Shown in pieces: positions 50,556 through 59,637 of a stretch of 64,000 nucleotides of DNA (its first letter is position 1; every line of letters starts with the position of its first letter). The stretch is from DAOMNO01 sp035443885 (GTDB lineage: Bacteria > Planctomycetota > Phycisphaerae > Phycisphaerales > SM1A02). The notes beneath the pieces were generated by a model that ran no database searches, had not been told where the DNA came from, and saw only the letters and a program-made list of their open reading frames with translations. Where the stretch lies: assembly GCA_035443885.1 (NCBI GenBank), contig DAOMNO010000007.1, positions 121,235-185,234 of the forward strand. Direction: 5' to 3'. The position numbers and the translations under genes were made by a program.

Positions 50556-51401
50556 ATGAATGACTGTACCAGCAAATCCCTGCCGCGAACCTGCCCGCGA
50601 ATTCTCCTCGGCATGCCGGTGTATAACGAGGAAAAGTACGTCGCTCGCGTGATCGGCGAGGTGCGAAAATATTTTCCGGAACCACAGCGAGCGGGCAGGC
50701 GCGAGCAGGCCGACACCGCACGATCGCCCTACTGCAACACCGGCACCATTCTGGTCATTGACGACGGCTCAACAGATTCCACACCCATGCTGCTCGCGCA
50801 GCAGCCCGTTGAAGTTATTCGACACGCGGAAAATCGGGGCTACGGCCGCTCCATGCAGGACATGATCCGCTGGGCATCTTTCGACGGCTTCGATTGGCTC
50901 ATCACGATGGACTGTGATGAGCAGCACGAACCTGCTGCCATTCCGCGATTCATCGAGCGCATCATGGCGGACAACGCCGATGTCGTCTCCGGCAGTCGCT
51001 ACTTGTCTTCCACGCCGCTTGATGATGCGCCACCCAGCGATCGTCGAGCCATCAACGCGACCATCACGAAGGAACTCAACGAGCGGCTGGGCCTTCAGCT
51101 CACCGATGCATTCTGCGGTTTCAAGGCATACCGCGTCAGCGCGTGCGAAAAACTGTGTCTGGATGTGGACGGCTACGAGTTCCCGATGCAGTTCTGGGTG
51201 CAGGCGGTGGCCAACGATCTGCGCATTGAAGAGTTGCCGGTGCGATTGATTTACAACGACCCCACGCGCAGCTTCGGCGGGCCGCTGGATGATCCGACTT
51301 CGCGTCTGGAGCATTACCGCGCGACGATGGAGCGTGAGATGGCACACTGCGCCAGCCGCCTTATCGCGAAGAACGGCGCTGCGTCAAGTCGCGTCCGATG
51401 A
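50556..51401 (+). CDS. GT2-family glycosyltransferase
   Basis: This 281-residue protein is of the GT-A fold, with LGMPVYNEEKYV, the nucleotide-binding VIDDGSTDST, NRGYGRSMQDMI, the DCDEQHEP acidic motif (DxD-like) and VSGSRYL. It resembles dolichol-phosphate-mannose synthase-like GT2 enzymes that transfer a sugar to a lipid carrier or polysaccharide. It has no C-terminal membrane segment. An insertion of Arg-rich residues at about 43-60 is not typical. No Shine-Dalgarno was seen. Possible targets cannot be named. Confidence 0.88.
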   Translation: MNDCTSKSLPRTCPRILLGMPVYNEEKYVARVIGEVRKYFPEPQRAGRREQADTARSPYCNTGTILVIDDGSTDSTPMLLAQQPVEVIRHAENRGYGRSMQDMIRWASFDGFDWLITMDCDEQHEPAAIPRFIERIMADNADVVSGSRYLSSTPLDDAPPSDRRAINATITKELNERLGLQLTDAFCGFKAYRVSACEKLCLDVDGYEFPMQFWVQAVANDLRIEELPVRLIYNDPTRSFGGPLDDPTSRLEHYRATMEREMAHCASRLIAKNGAASSRVR

Positions 51402-51457
51402 TCCGCTGCTGAATCGTTCTTCAGTCTGATGCGTCCACACTGAATATCCGCCTCGCC

Positions 51458-52894
51458 TTGAACAAACTCTTCCTCGAACCTGATCCCGGCTCCGCCTTTG
51501 ATGCGTGGCAGCATGCAGCGACTGCGCAGCCGTTCGGCTCAATGCTCGGTCGCTCACTTGCGGAATGGCGTGAACTCACGCGCAGGCAGTTTGGCTTGCC
51601 GACCGATCGCCCCGTCCTTGCCACCGGGCATCAACCCACGCTCTGGCATCCCGGCATTCTGGCGAAATATCTTGCACTCGATGCAGCATGTAATGCCACG
51701 GGGTTTGCCGCCGCGAACGTGATCGTCGATCAGGATGTCGAAGACTTCAGCAGCTTCGATGCACCTCTTCTTCGTGCGGATGGTTCGCTTGCCGTCAGGC
51801 GAGTAGAACTCTCGCACACGAAGACCGATGTGCCGATTGCCCTGCATGAAGCATTTCGGCCCAGTGCGCCATCGCGCACAACGTATGCCGGGGAATTCGT
51901 TGCACAAGGTGTGCAGCAAATCGTCAGCGCGATCGCGCAACACGCTGACGCCCCGAATGCAGCGATTCAGATGGCGCATGCACTTGAAGACCTGATGCAG
52001 CCGTGGGTGAAACCGATCACCAGCATCCGCGCAACCGACTTGTGCAACACTGATCTCGCTCATGCGATCATTCAGCACATGGCAGCAGACCCGCACGCCT
52101 GCGCGGAAGCGTACAATCGCGCCATCAGCAACATGCCCGAAGCAGGCGTCCCCATGTTGCTTGTGCGCGATGACTATGTGGAGCTTCCGCTGTGGAGAGT
52201 CGGCAGCGACGGCAAGCGACGACGCGCCTACGACAGTGATCTTCACGCATGGCTCGAGCTTCAAAACCACAGCATCGCTAGTCAATCAACCGTAAGGCGA
52301 AACGCATTCGGGCTTATGCCTCGCGCACTCTTGATGACCGCGATCATTCGGCTTGGCCTGTGCGACCTCTTCATCCACGGCACGGGTGGCGCGCGATACG
52401 ACCGCATCATGGAGCAATGGATCAACACGTGGCTCGGCATGAACGTCGCACCCGTTGCGGTCGTTACAGCCACCGTTCGATTACCGCTCCAACATGAAAC
52501 TGAAACCGACCTTGCCACAGCGCAGCGCATCGCTCGCAAGACCTGGCATGACCCCACCGCAAACGCGATGGCAGCCCTAAACCACCTGCCGAGTGATGAA
52601 AAACGTGCGATGCTTGAAGAAGTCGCGCGCCATCCACGCAACTCGCTTGAGCGCCGCCGCGCGTATCTTGCCATGCACACGCGACTGGAAAATCTGCGCG
52701 AGCATTCGCCGTATCACGAAGCGGTGCTGGCATCGCAGCAGGCGTTCGATCGCGCCAAGCAGGCCGCTCGGAATGCTGTCATTGCATCACGCCGCGACTG
52801 GGCATTTCCACTTTATCCGCCTGCGATGATCGACGACCTTGCTGCGTCCATCCGCGCCGGGGTTCATCGCGAAGCGGCGAAACGAACCGCGTGA
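51458..52894 (+). CDS. Hypothetical protein, weakly similar to BshC-type enzymes
   Basis: This 478-residue soluble protein contains an early VLATGHQPTLWHPGILAKY and a later FIHGTGGARYDRIMEQWI, two blocks reminiscent of the bacillithiol-forming enzyme BshC (TGQQ-like and HG-x-GG-x-(K)YD). The central part and the end are predicted helical (CLADI-like coil at 400-440). Without alignment the assignment stays weak. The start is doubtful: TTG at 51458 has no Shine-Dalgarno. The 3' end overlaps the convergent BNR gene by 31 bases. No other bacillithiol genes are in the window. Confidence 0.6.
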   Translation: MNKLFLEPDPGSAFDAWQHAATAQPFGSMLGRSLAEWRELTRRQFGLPTDRPVLATGHQPTLWHPGILAKYLALDAACNATGFAAANVIVDQDVEDFSSFDAPLLRADGSLAVRRVELSHTKTDVPIALHEAFRPSAPSRTTYAGEFVAQGVQQIVSAIAQHADAPNAAIQMAHALEDLMQPWVKPITSIRATDLCNTDLAHAIIQHMAADPHACAEAYNRAISNMPEAGVPMLLVRDDYVELPLWRVGSDGKRRRAYDSDLHAWLELQNHSIASQSTVRRNAFGLMPRALLMTAIIRLGLCDLFIHGTGGARYDRIMEQWINTWLGMNVAPVAVVTATVRLPLQHETETDLATAQRIARKTWHDPTANAMAALNHLPSDEKRAMLEEVARHPRNSLERRRAYLAMHTRLENLREHSPYHEAVLASQQAFDRAKQAARNAVIASRRDWAFPLYPPAMIDDLAASIRAGVHREAAKRTA

Positions 52895-53991
52895 ATCGGC
52901 GGCAGATAGTTTGAGATGCATTCCCACTTTTCGCCGCCGTTTTCGCTGATGAACAGCGAGCCCGTCGTGCTGCCGAAGGCCAGTATGTCGCCGGACTCAT
53001 CGACATCCAACGCATGTCGGAAGACAAGGTCATACGCATGCTGCTGCGGCAGCCCATTCGTGAGTTGATCGAACGTCTTGCCGCCGTCGCGCGTGCGAGT
53101 GACCACCAGCTTGCCGTCCACGGGAATGCGCTTTTCGTCCTTGATGCCCGGCACGAACCACGCGACATCCGGGTTGTGCGGATGCGCCGCGACAGCGAAG
53201 CCGAAGTTCGCAGGCTTGACGTTCAACGATTCGACCCAGTTCATACCGCCGTCCGTTGAGCGGAAGATGCCGTTGTGATGCTGCACCCACATCACTTCAG
53301 GGTGATCCGCACATCGCACGAGCCGGTGCGGATCCTGACTGTTCGGCTCGAAAGCCTGCTCAGGCGGCATGTATTCCGCTCGCATGCCGCCCTCGTGCTG
53401 CTTCCACGTTTTGCCCGCGTCCGTCGTGTGCCACACGCCGCCACATGAAATACCAAGCGAAAGATGATCGGGATGCTTCGGATGCAGGCACACGGAATGA
53501 ATGCCCGGCTGTGGATAGCCGCCGCCGAACCATTCTTCACGCCTCGGATCATCCCACAGCACGCGATTCAGTTCCCATGTCGTGCCGCCATCATCGGAAC
53601 GGAACAACCCTCCCGGCAACGTGCCGCACCACAACCGACCCGGCTGGCTCGCGCCGCCCGGCTCAAGGCACCAGATCAGTTCGAGCTTCCACGCAATCGG
53701 AGTTCCGAAGAAAGGATGCTTCTTCGGTTCGTAGCCCTCAGGCATCGGCGGATATTGCGGCGCGGTGATCTCTTCCCAGTTCGAGCCGCCATCGCGCGAA
53801 CGATGCAGCTTCACACCGAAGTGGCCGTGGCCAAGAGCGGCGTACAGCACACCATCGCGCGGATCACGCAGCACCATTGAACAGTTGTCGCCGAGAAATG
53901 AAGCACCGGTGATCGACCAGCCGCGTCCGTTGGCTGCACGCTCAACGGCAAAGACGCCTTTGCGGGTGGCGATATGCAGAAGATGGCCCAT
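52864..53991 (-). CDS. BNR/sialidase-like beta-propeller protein
   Basis: This 375-residue protein without a signal peptide has several BNR-type repeats: S-R-D-G-G-S-N-W, R-S-D-D-G-G-T-T-W, T-T-D-A-G-K-T-W, R-S-T-D-G-G-M-N-W, T-R-D-G-G-K-T-F and I-S-E-N-G-G-E-K-W. These mark a six- to eight-bladed propeller of the sialidase/YCF48-like group. Catalytic residues of sialidase are not obvious, so it may only bind. It lies 50 bases downstream of the MoaD-like gene in the same direction. From memory, this pair occurs together in many bacteria. AGGA lies 7 nt before its ATG. Confidence 0.8.
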   Translation of the reverse strand: MGHLLHIATRKGVFAVERAANGRGWSITGASFLGDNCSMVLRDPRDGVLYAALGHGHFGVKLHRSRDGGSNWEEITAPQYPPMPEGYEPKKHPFFGTPIAWKLELIWCLEPGGASQPGRLWCGTLPGGLFRSDDGGTTWELNRVLWDDPRREEWFGGGYPQPGIHSVCLHPKHPDHLSLGISCGGVWHTTDAGKTWKQHEGGMRAEYMPPEQAFEPNSQDPHRLVRCADHPEVMWVQHHNGIFRSTDGGMNWVESLNVKPANFGFAVAAHPHNPDVAWFVPGIKDEKRIPVDGKLVVTRTRDGGKTFDQLTNGLPQQHAYDLVFRHALDVDESGDILAFGSTTGSLFISENGGEKWECISNYLPPIHAVRFAASR

Positions 53992-54041
53992 AGAAAAGTC
54001 CTGAAGAGATTGTTGTATTGATCGATTGATTGTTACGGAGA

Positions 54042-54311
54042 TTATCCGCCGGAAAGAGCCTGCATGACATCAAGCGTCGCATCGCCTTGCACCGCGTCGG
54101 AGAGGCGCACACGATCGCGAATTGTCTCGCCATTGAGAAAAATCAGCATATGTGTGCGAAGCGAGCCTTGATCGTCCAGCACGTAGCCCCGCGCTCGCTG
54201 ATTCTGCGAGAAGTAGTCTTCCAACACTTCGCGAACGGTCTCGCCGCGCACTTCGCGTTCCGGGCACGGCACGTGACGCTGAATGTTAGCGGTGAAGCGG
54301 ATGCGTGGCAT
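54042..54311 (-). CDS. MoaD/ThiS-like ubiquitin-fold protein ending in GG
   Basis: This 89-residue protein has a beta-grasp pattern (MPRIRFTANIQRHV...TVREVLEDYF...HMLIFLNGETIRDRVRLSDAVQGDATLDVMQALSGG) and ends in Ser-Gly-Gly, the form required for adenylation and thiocarboxylate formation. The neighbouring genes include no moaE, moeB or thiF, so a molybdopterin role is not supported by context. Instead it precedes the BNR propeller gene. The start has AGGA 8 nt upstream; the longer frame to 54416 lacks such a site. It might carry sulfur or be conjugated to a protein. Confidence 0.8.
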   Translation of the reverse strand: MPRIRFTANIQRHVPCPEREVRGETVREVLEDYFSQNQRARGYVLDDQGSLRTHMLIFLNGETIRDRVRLSDAVQGDATLDVMQALSGG

Positions 54312-54529
54312 GGGGCGATCCTGAGCGTTTCGGGCGGCTTGAATACGGTATCTGATCGTGTGCAAGACAGCCACCCGCCGATGCGCTATGATTGTTATGT
54401 GGCGTGGAGGCAACACCGGCGACAGGGATCGTCGCGGCGAAACAACATGGTGCCCGCATGAAGAGGCTTAATAGCCTTTGCTCTACGTGGCGCGCGGTTT
54501 GTTTCGTGCTTTGCGGAGGATTCAGAAAG

Positions 54530-54871
54530 ATGAGAAGATTCCGCCAACTCGCCCTTGCAGCACTCATTCCGCTGTGGCTGTCCTCCTGCACATCTGCCCC
54601 GCAGAGCAGTGCGGTTTCTTCGCCCGCGCACGCACAACCGCCGAGCCTCGTGATGCGCAGCACCGCCATGCAAATGATCGCGGATGATGATGCGATCGGC
54701 TGGGAAGCGAGACGAAACGATACGCCTTCTGTTGTGGAGTCAACGCCTGAGCATCGCGACCTGCGGTGGATGGAAGTGCGTCATCGTGAACACCTGCGAA
54801 CAATCAACGGCAGGCCGGGTGAATTTTCAGCAAGCTCGACCAAAACCCTGCAAAGGCGTCAGGTCCGCTGA
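54530..54871 (+). CDS. Small lipoprotein
   Basis: This 113-residue protein begins at the ATG at 54530 (MRRFRQLALAALIPLWLSSC, lipobox LSSC). GGAGGA lies about 10 nt upstream. The mature part is hydrophilic, with the motif AMQMIADDDAIGWEARRND and an Arg-rich end (TLQRRQVR). No known family. It is divergent from the MoaD-like gene (218-base gap) and precedes the HU gene promoter. Confidence 0.65.
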   Translation: MRRFRQLALAALIPLWLSSCTSAPQSSAVSSPAHAQPPSLVMRSTAMQMIADDDAIGWEARRNDTPSVVESTPEHRDLRWMEVRHREHLRTINGRPGEFSASSTKTLQRRQVR

Positions 54872-54901
54872 AAAGGTTTCGCAGACTTCAGAAAATCACT
54901 C

Positions 54902-54930
54902 TTGACGGCCCCGTCGGGGCGACTCATAAT
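54902..54930 (+). promoter_or_regulatory. Promoter of the HU-family gene
   Basis: TTGACG (54902-54907) and CATAAT (54925-54930) are exactly 17 bases apart. The spacer contains a CCCC-GTC-GGGG hairpin. The predicted 5' leader is about 125 bases. Confidence 0.6.
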
Positions 54931-55062
54931 CCGAAATGTCATCGGGCTGTGTGCCCATGACTTTCCGGCGTTATGGGGTATTTGACCTTCCCCTGCGCCG
55001 GGAAAGGACATTCACGCTCGACTCGACATACCTGCCCATACCAACAAAGGGGGGCCGTCCGT

Positions 55063-55410
55063 ATGACGACGACCACGAAAAAGGATCTGATCGATCGAAT
55101 CGCTGAGGAGACGAATCAGAAACGGACGGTCGTGAAAAAGACCGTGCAGTGTTTCCTTGATCACGTCATCCGCGAGCTGCAGGCGGGGCACCGCCTTGAA
55201 TTTCGCGACTTCGGCGTCTTTGAAATCCGTTCCCGCGCCCCGCGCGTCGCGCAGAACCCCAAGACCCTCGAACGCGTGCCTGTACCTGCCAAGAAGACCG
55301 TCAAGTTCAAGAGCGGTCGTCTGATGAAAGCCGCCTTGGAAGGCGAGGACGGCTCACTCGACGGCGCAACGCATGATGGAGTCGCTCCGCGTCGGCGCGC
55401 ACGTTCGTAA
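55063..55410 (+). CDS. HU/IHF-family DNA-binding protein
   Basis: This 115-residue protein begins at the ATG at 55063 (MTTTTKKDLIDRIAEETNQ), with a G-rich Shine-Dalgarno (GGGGGG) 8 nt upstream. The HU fold is complete: helices 1-2, then the beta-arm region FRDFGVFEIRSRAPRVAQNPKTLERVPVPAKKTVKFKSG with the QNPKT tip that carries the DNA-intercalating Pro. The last about 20 residues are an added Gly/Asp then Arg-rich tail. It binds and bends DNA and helps to shape the nucleoid. It stands 64 bases before dnaB and may share transcription with it. Confidence 0.9.
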   Translation: MTTTTKKDLIDRIAEETNQKRTVVKKTVQCFLDHVIRELQAGHRLEFRDFGVFEIRSRAPRVAQNPKTLERVPVPAKKTVKFKSGRLMKAALEGEDGSLDGATHDGVAPRRRARS

Positions 55411-55474
55411 TCTTCTGTGGATTATCTGCCTGTTCCGTGCCGCCACCAGGCGCGCGGGATAGACTCGCTCACGG

Positions 55475-57070
55475 ATGAGCACCACCACATCGAACATCAA
55501 CGGCCCGTTCACGCGAGACAACAAACGAAGCAATGAATCCGCCAAACGAGATTGGCGGCATCTCTCGCGACTGTTCGAGCAACTTCCACCGCACGCCATC
55601 GAAGCGGAAATGAGTCTGCTCGGCTCGATCATGCTCGAAGCGCAGGTGATCGGCGATGTTGTGCTCGTCATTCGCGGTGCCGATGATTTCTTCAAGCCCG
55701 CGAACGGCGCGATCTACGAAGCGATGGTCGAGCTGTACGACAAGCACGCTGCGCTCGACATTGTCCAGTTGCATCAGCTCCTGCTCGACCGCGGGGTGCT
55801 CGAAGCCGTTGGCGGCATCAACTATCTGGCAGAACTCACCGCCTCCGTGCCGAGCGCAGCAAGCGCGCTGCATTACGCGCGCATCGTGCGAGAGAAGGCG
55901 ACCATCCGCAGGCTCATCGACGCAGCCGGTGAGATTCTCTACGACGCATACCACAGCCCGGACACCGCGCAGGACATTCTGGAAAGCGCGGAACAGCAGA
56001 TTTTCCGCATCGCGCAGCAGAACGAGCAATCGCAGATTGAATCGCTGAAGGAACTCATCACGCAGACGATGCAATTGCTCGAAGCTAACGAAGGCAAGCA
56101 TATCACGGGCATTCCAACCGGCTTTGTGGAACTCGATCAGATCACCAGCGGCTTGCAGCGAGGTGAAATGATCATCATCGCGGCCCGCCCTTCGATGGGA
56201 AAGACCGCGCTCGCGCTCAACATCGCGGAGCAGATGGCACTGCATGGCCACGGCGTGGGCGTCTTCAGCCTGGAAATGGGCCGCCAGCAACTGGTGCAGC
56301 GCATGCTTGCAGCACGATCAGGGATCGATTCTTCCAAGCTTCGCCGCAACATGCTGCGGACGGACGACTACCGCGCGCTGATGAGCGCGTGCGACGACCT
56401 GATGACGGCGCCGATCTTCATCGATGACACGCCGGGCCTCTCGCTGCTGCAGCTTCGCGCGAAGGCGCGCCGCATGGTGCAGAAGCATCGCATTGAAGCG
56501 GTGATGATCGACTATCTGCAGCTCATGTCGTCCGGCCGGCGCGCTGAATCGCGCCAGCTTGAAGTCAGTGAAATCAGCCGAGGTGTAAAGGCGATGGCGC
56601 GCGAACTGAACGTGCCGGTCATCTGCCTCAGCCAGCTCAATCGTGCTGCGGAGCAGCGCGAAGGGCACCGCCCGCGCATGAGCGACCTGCGTGAATCAGG
56701 TTCGATCGAGCAGGACGCTGACGTGATTGCCATGCTGCATCGCGAAGAGTATTACCACAAGCACGATCCATCATGGTCCGATGAGAACCCGGATAAGATC
56801 GGCCTTGCTGAACTCATCATTGCCAAGCAGCGCAACGGCCCGACGGATACGGTTCGTCTGACATGGGTGGAAGCCTCAACGCGCTTCCGCGATTATGCGC
56901 CAGTGCAGTCGCCTGCGGGCTACTACAACCCGCCGGAACCAAACATCCCCTCGCAGCGCGGCCCGGCTGCACCTATTCCCTTCAGCCCCGGCCGCAAGAC
57001 CGGACCGATCGAAAACCACCGCGATGGCGGCGGGCCGGAATACGACGAGTTCGATGACATCCCGGTGTAG
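55475..57070 (+). CDS. dnaB: Replicative DNA helicase
   Basis: This hexameric helicase loads and unwinds DNA at replication forks. The 531-residue protein has the N-terminal domain (about 35-160; PPHAIEAEMSLLGSIMLE), a linker, and the RecA-like ATPase with Walker A RPSMGKTA near residue 241, FSLEMG, and Walker B VMIDYLQLM; QLNRAAEQREGHRPRMSDLRESGSIEQDAD is the conserved arginine-finger block. The C-terminal 60 residues are Pro/Gly-rich and disordered (EPNIPSQRGPAAPIPFSPG), longer than usual. The ATG at 55475 has no Shine-Dalgarno. Confidence 0.97.
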   Translation: MSTTTSNINGPFTRDNKRSNESAKRDWRHLSRLFEQLPPHAIEAEMSLLGSIMLEAQVIGDVVLVIRGADDFFKPANGAIYEAMVELYDKHAALDIVQLHQLLLDRGVLEAVGGINYLAELTASVPSAASALHYARIVREKATIRRLIDAAGEILYDAYHSPDTAQDILESAEQQIFRIAQQNEQSQIESLKELITQTMQLLEANEGKHITGIPTGFVELDQITSGLQRGEMIIIAARPSMGKTALALNIAEQMALHGHGVGVFSLEMGRQQLVQRMLAARSGIDSSKLRRNMLRTDDYRALMSACDDLMTAPIFIDDTPGLSLLQLRAKARRMVQKHRIEAVMIDYLQLMSSGRRAESRQLEVSEISRGVKAMARELNVPVICLSQLNRAAEQREGHRPRMSDLRESGSIEQDADVIAMLHREEYYHKHDPSWSDENPDKIGLAELIIAKQRNGPTDTVRLTWVEASTRFRDYAPVQSPAGYYNPPEPNIPSQRGPAAPIPFSPGRKTGPIENHRDGGGPEYDEFDDIPV

Positions 57071-57093
57071 TCCGACGCCCGAAGCGCGCTGCT

Positions 57094-58146
57094 TCACATT
57101 TCCCGCATGATGCCCCACAGCACATAGCCGACGTACAGCACAAAGAGGATGACCCCCTCGCCTCGTGTAACGTGCCGCCGATTTGTGATTGAGAACCACC
57201 ATAGCAGAACGGTCAGCACAGTCATGGCGATCAAGTCCTGCCAGCCGATCATCGGGGGCAGGGGGACATCCGCAATCAGCGCGGTCACGCCCAGCACAAG
57301 AAGAATATTGAACACGTTGGAGCCGACGACGTTGCCCACGGCGAGGTCCGTGTGCCCGCGCTTGCACGCCACGATCGTTGTAACGAGTTCGGGCAGGCTG
57401 GTCGCCACAGCAACAATCGTCATGCCGATCAGCGCTTCGCTCAGGCCAAGTGAGATCGCAATTTTCACCGCACCGACCTGCGTCAGCCGCCCACCGACGA
57501 CGAGCAGCGCAAGGCCGATACAGAAAAGCCCCACAGCAAACAACACGCCAATGCGCCCTGCCTTCTGCACCAGCTCCTGCGCTTCCTGTTCGAGCAGCAC
57601 TTCATCGTCTGCGCGGCTGGCGCGGTACCACGCGCCGAGGATCACAAAGAACCCGATCGCCATCGCGGCGCCGTCGAGGCGCGTGTAGCCATAGGCGCGG
57701 CTGCCATCCGCCGCTTCCATCCACGACCACGGCATGAACGGCAGCGCACACGCCAGCAGCGTTACGATCAGCAGCCAGGGGATTTCCTTCTGCACCACGC
57801 GCGTATGAACCAGCATCGGCGCGATCATCGCCCCGATGGCGACCACAAGCCCGATGTTCACGATGTTCGAGCCGATGACGTTGCCGAAGCTGATTTCGGT
57901 ATTGCCATTCACCGCAGCGATGATGTTGACGGCGAGTTCCGGCGCCGATGTCCCCGCAGCAACAATCGACAAGCCGATGACGAGCGTTGAGACGCCGAGC
58001 CTGCGAGCGATCGCCACAGAGCCATCCACCAGCTTGTCGGCCCCGAAGACCAGCATCGGCACCCCCAGCACGAGCAGTACCAGCGCGGGAATGCGATCAA
58101 TCAGTTCATCGATCTGATTCAAGATGTCGGCCAAAGCACTGAGCAT
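57094..58146 (-). CDS. CaCA-family cation/Ca exchanger (YrbG-like)
   Basis: This 350-residue membrane protein has the two inverted alpha repeats of the CaCA superfamily: GTSAPELAVNIIAAVNGNTEISFGNVIGSNIVNIGLV and ATSLPELVTTIVACKRGHTDLAVGNVVGSNVFNILLVLG. Both acidic residues in the repeats are present, so it is probably active in exchanging Ca2+ for Na+ or H+. About ten to eleven helices are seen. The start is the ATG at 58146 (MLSALADILNQIDELIDRIP). It converges with dnaB at 23 bases. Confidence 0.92.
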   Translation of the reverse strand: MLSALADILNQIDELIDRIPALVLLVLGVPMLVFGADKLVDGSVAIARRLGVSTLVIGLSIVAAGTSAPELAVNIIAAVNGNTEISFGNVIGSNIVNIGLVVAIGAMIAPMLVHTRVVQKEIPWLLIVTLLACALPFMPWSWMEAADGSRAYGYTRLDGAAMAIGFFVILGAWYRASRADDEVLLEQEAQELVQKAGRIGVLFAVGLFCIGLALLVVGGRLTQVGAVKIAISLGLSEALIGMTIVAVATSLPELVTTIVACKRGHTDLAVGNVVGSNVFNILLVLGVTALIADVPLPPMIGWQDLIAMTVLTVLLWWFSITNRRHVTRGEGVILFVLYVGYVLWGIMREM

Positions 58147-58345
58147 GCAAGGTCGGGATTGTAGAGAACATGACGCCCGCGCGGCCGAAGTAGAGAAACA
58201 CGCTCTGACCGACCACCTGCAACTCAAGGCAACCGAATGCACGTTGACGGGTTTTTCACTTACGCTACGCGCGCCCGACCTGCTCGCAGCCTTGTCAATA
58301 CACTGATTCCCACGAACCAGCTCATTTCGACGCTTACCTGTTCAC

Positions 58346-58921
58346 ATGACCCAACCGCCTGACAAACAGCAGCTTGAAGATATGCTGCGTCAGGCGGCGG
58401 AAGGCGATGAACGCGCCTGGCGAACGATCGTTGATATCTACGGCCCGCGCGTCTTCGGCCTGCTTCGTGCCCAATGCAGCAACGCCGATCTTGCTGAGGA
58501 AATCGCCCAATCCACGTTCTGCACGGTGGCAGCGAAAATCGGCGCATACAGCGAAATCGGCAAGTTTGAGGCATGGCTCTTCCGCATCGCCATGAACCGC
58601 CTTCGCGATGAAATGCGGCGGCGAAAGCGGCAGGCGAGGCCCGTCGAGGACAAGTCGCTGGCCGCCCTTGCGGACAGCAGCAGCGAATCCCCGATGGAGA
58701 CACTCGACCCCGCTGCGCTCGAGCAGCTTCGCAAAGCTGTTACCCACCTTTCAGATGCCGAACAGAGAATTATCCACCTTCGGTGGTTCGCGCAACTGAG
58801 TTTCAAGCAGATCGCCGACCTGCTGGAGCAGCCCCTCGGCACCGTTCTGGCCCGCCATCACCGTGCCCTGAAGCGGCTGAAAGAGACTTTATCGCCGAGG
58901 GACGAGGAATCGACCCCATAA
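58346..58921 (+). CDS. ECF-family RNA polymerase sigma factor
   Basis: This 191-residue sigma factor has region 2 (WRTIVDIYGPRVFGLLRAQCSNADLAEEIAQSTFCTVAAKI...FEAWLFRIAMNRLRDEMRRRKR) and region 4 (LSDAEQRIIHLRWFAQLSFKQIADLLEQPLGTVLARHHRALKRL). It belongs with the planctomycete-enriched ECF groups. It begins a plus-strand unit with a membrane protein (possible anti-sigma), a secreted coiled-coil protein and a GspE/PilB ATPase. No Shine-Dalgarno is visible. Divergent from the exchanger gene (199-base gap, in which nothing else was found). Confidence 0.9.
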   Translation: MTQPPDKQQLEDMLRQAAEGDERAWRTIVDIYGPRVFGLLRAQCSNADLAEEIAQSTFCTVAAKIGAYSEIGKFEAWLFRIAMNRLRDEMRRRKRQARPVEDKSLAALADSSSESPMETLDPAALEQLRKAVTHLSDAEQRIIHLRWFAQLSFKQIADLLEQPLGTVLARHHRALKRLKETLSPRDEESTP

Positions 58922-58999
58922 CTCTGGAAAGACGTTCTATCTTCGCTTTCGCAGCAATCCGCCAGCCAATCGTGCGTTAAACACACCGGAACGAACCCC

Positions 59000-59596
59000 A
59001 TGATCGACCCCGCCAACCATTTTTTCCTCAGCCCTGAAGGCATGTCTTCCTCGGGCGATGCGCTGCAAAGCCGCCCGCAACCGGAGAATCTGCCCGCAGA
59101 CTTCGAGCCAAGCCTCATCCATCTGGATGACCTGATCGGCGAGATGCTTCTGGCGGACGTGGATGAATCGGGTGCCTTTGACGCGGTAGCTGACCGCCTT
59201 TTCGCTGCGTCCGTGGCGCACCTGCCGAAGGTTCAGCCGCGCGATACGCGCTGGCGCTTTCCACGGTTTGCGGAAGCCCCCCTGCTTCGCACGCCGATCT
59301 GGTCGCGCTTGGCCATGGCTGCGTGCGTGGGCATGGCATTCGTCGTCGGCGCGGTGCTCATGCACTCGCCGCAAGGCCAGCCTGGCGATCGCATCGCGGT
59401 CGTTACGCCTTCCGTGAACGACAGCGGAAACGTTGCCATCGTCCAACCTGAAACAGATACCTTCACTGCACTTTCCCGCAACGCCGAGTGGCTTTTGCTG
59501 GATTCCAGCGTGGCCTATCTTCTCGACACCCGCGACATGACGCTGGCCGATCTCGCGCGCGATATCGCGCGGGTCGCTGGCGAGATCGACGGCTGA
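59000..59596 (+). CDS. Putative anti-sigma factor (single-pass membrane protein)
   Basis: This 198-residue protein has a hydrophilic N-terminal half (about 1-95), a single hydrophobic helix near residues 105-125 (SRLAMAACVGMAFVVGAVLMHS) and a short extracytoplasmic end. Location directly after an ECF sigma gene (78 bases) makes an anti-sigma role likely, but no zinc or other anti-sigma signature is visible, so the call is from context. The start ATG has no clear Shine-Dalgarno. Confidence 0.55.
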   Translation: MIDPANHFFLSPEGMSSSGDALQSRPQPENLPADFEPSLIHLDDLIGEMLLADVDESGAFDAVADRLFAASVAHLPKVQPRDTRWRFPRFAEAPLLRTPIWSRLAMAACVGMAFVVGAVLMHSPQGQPGDRIAVVTPSVNDSGNVAIVQPETDTFTALSRNAEWLLLDSSVAYLLDTRDMTLADLARDIARVAGEIDG

Positions 59597-59637
59597 ATGC
59601 ATCCTGATCGAACCGCACACGGAGGCGCGGAGGTCCT

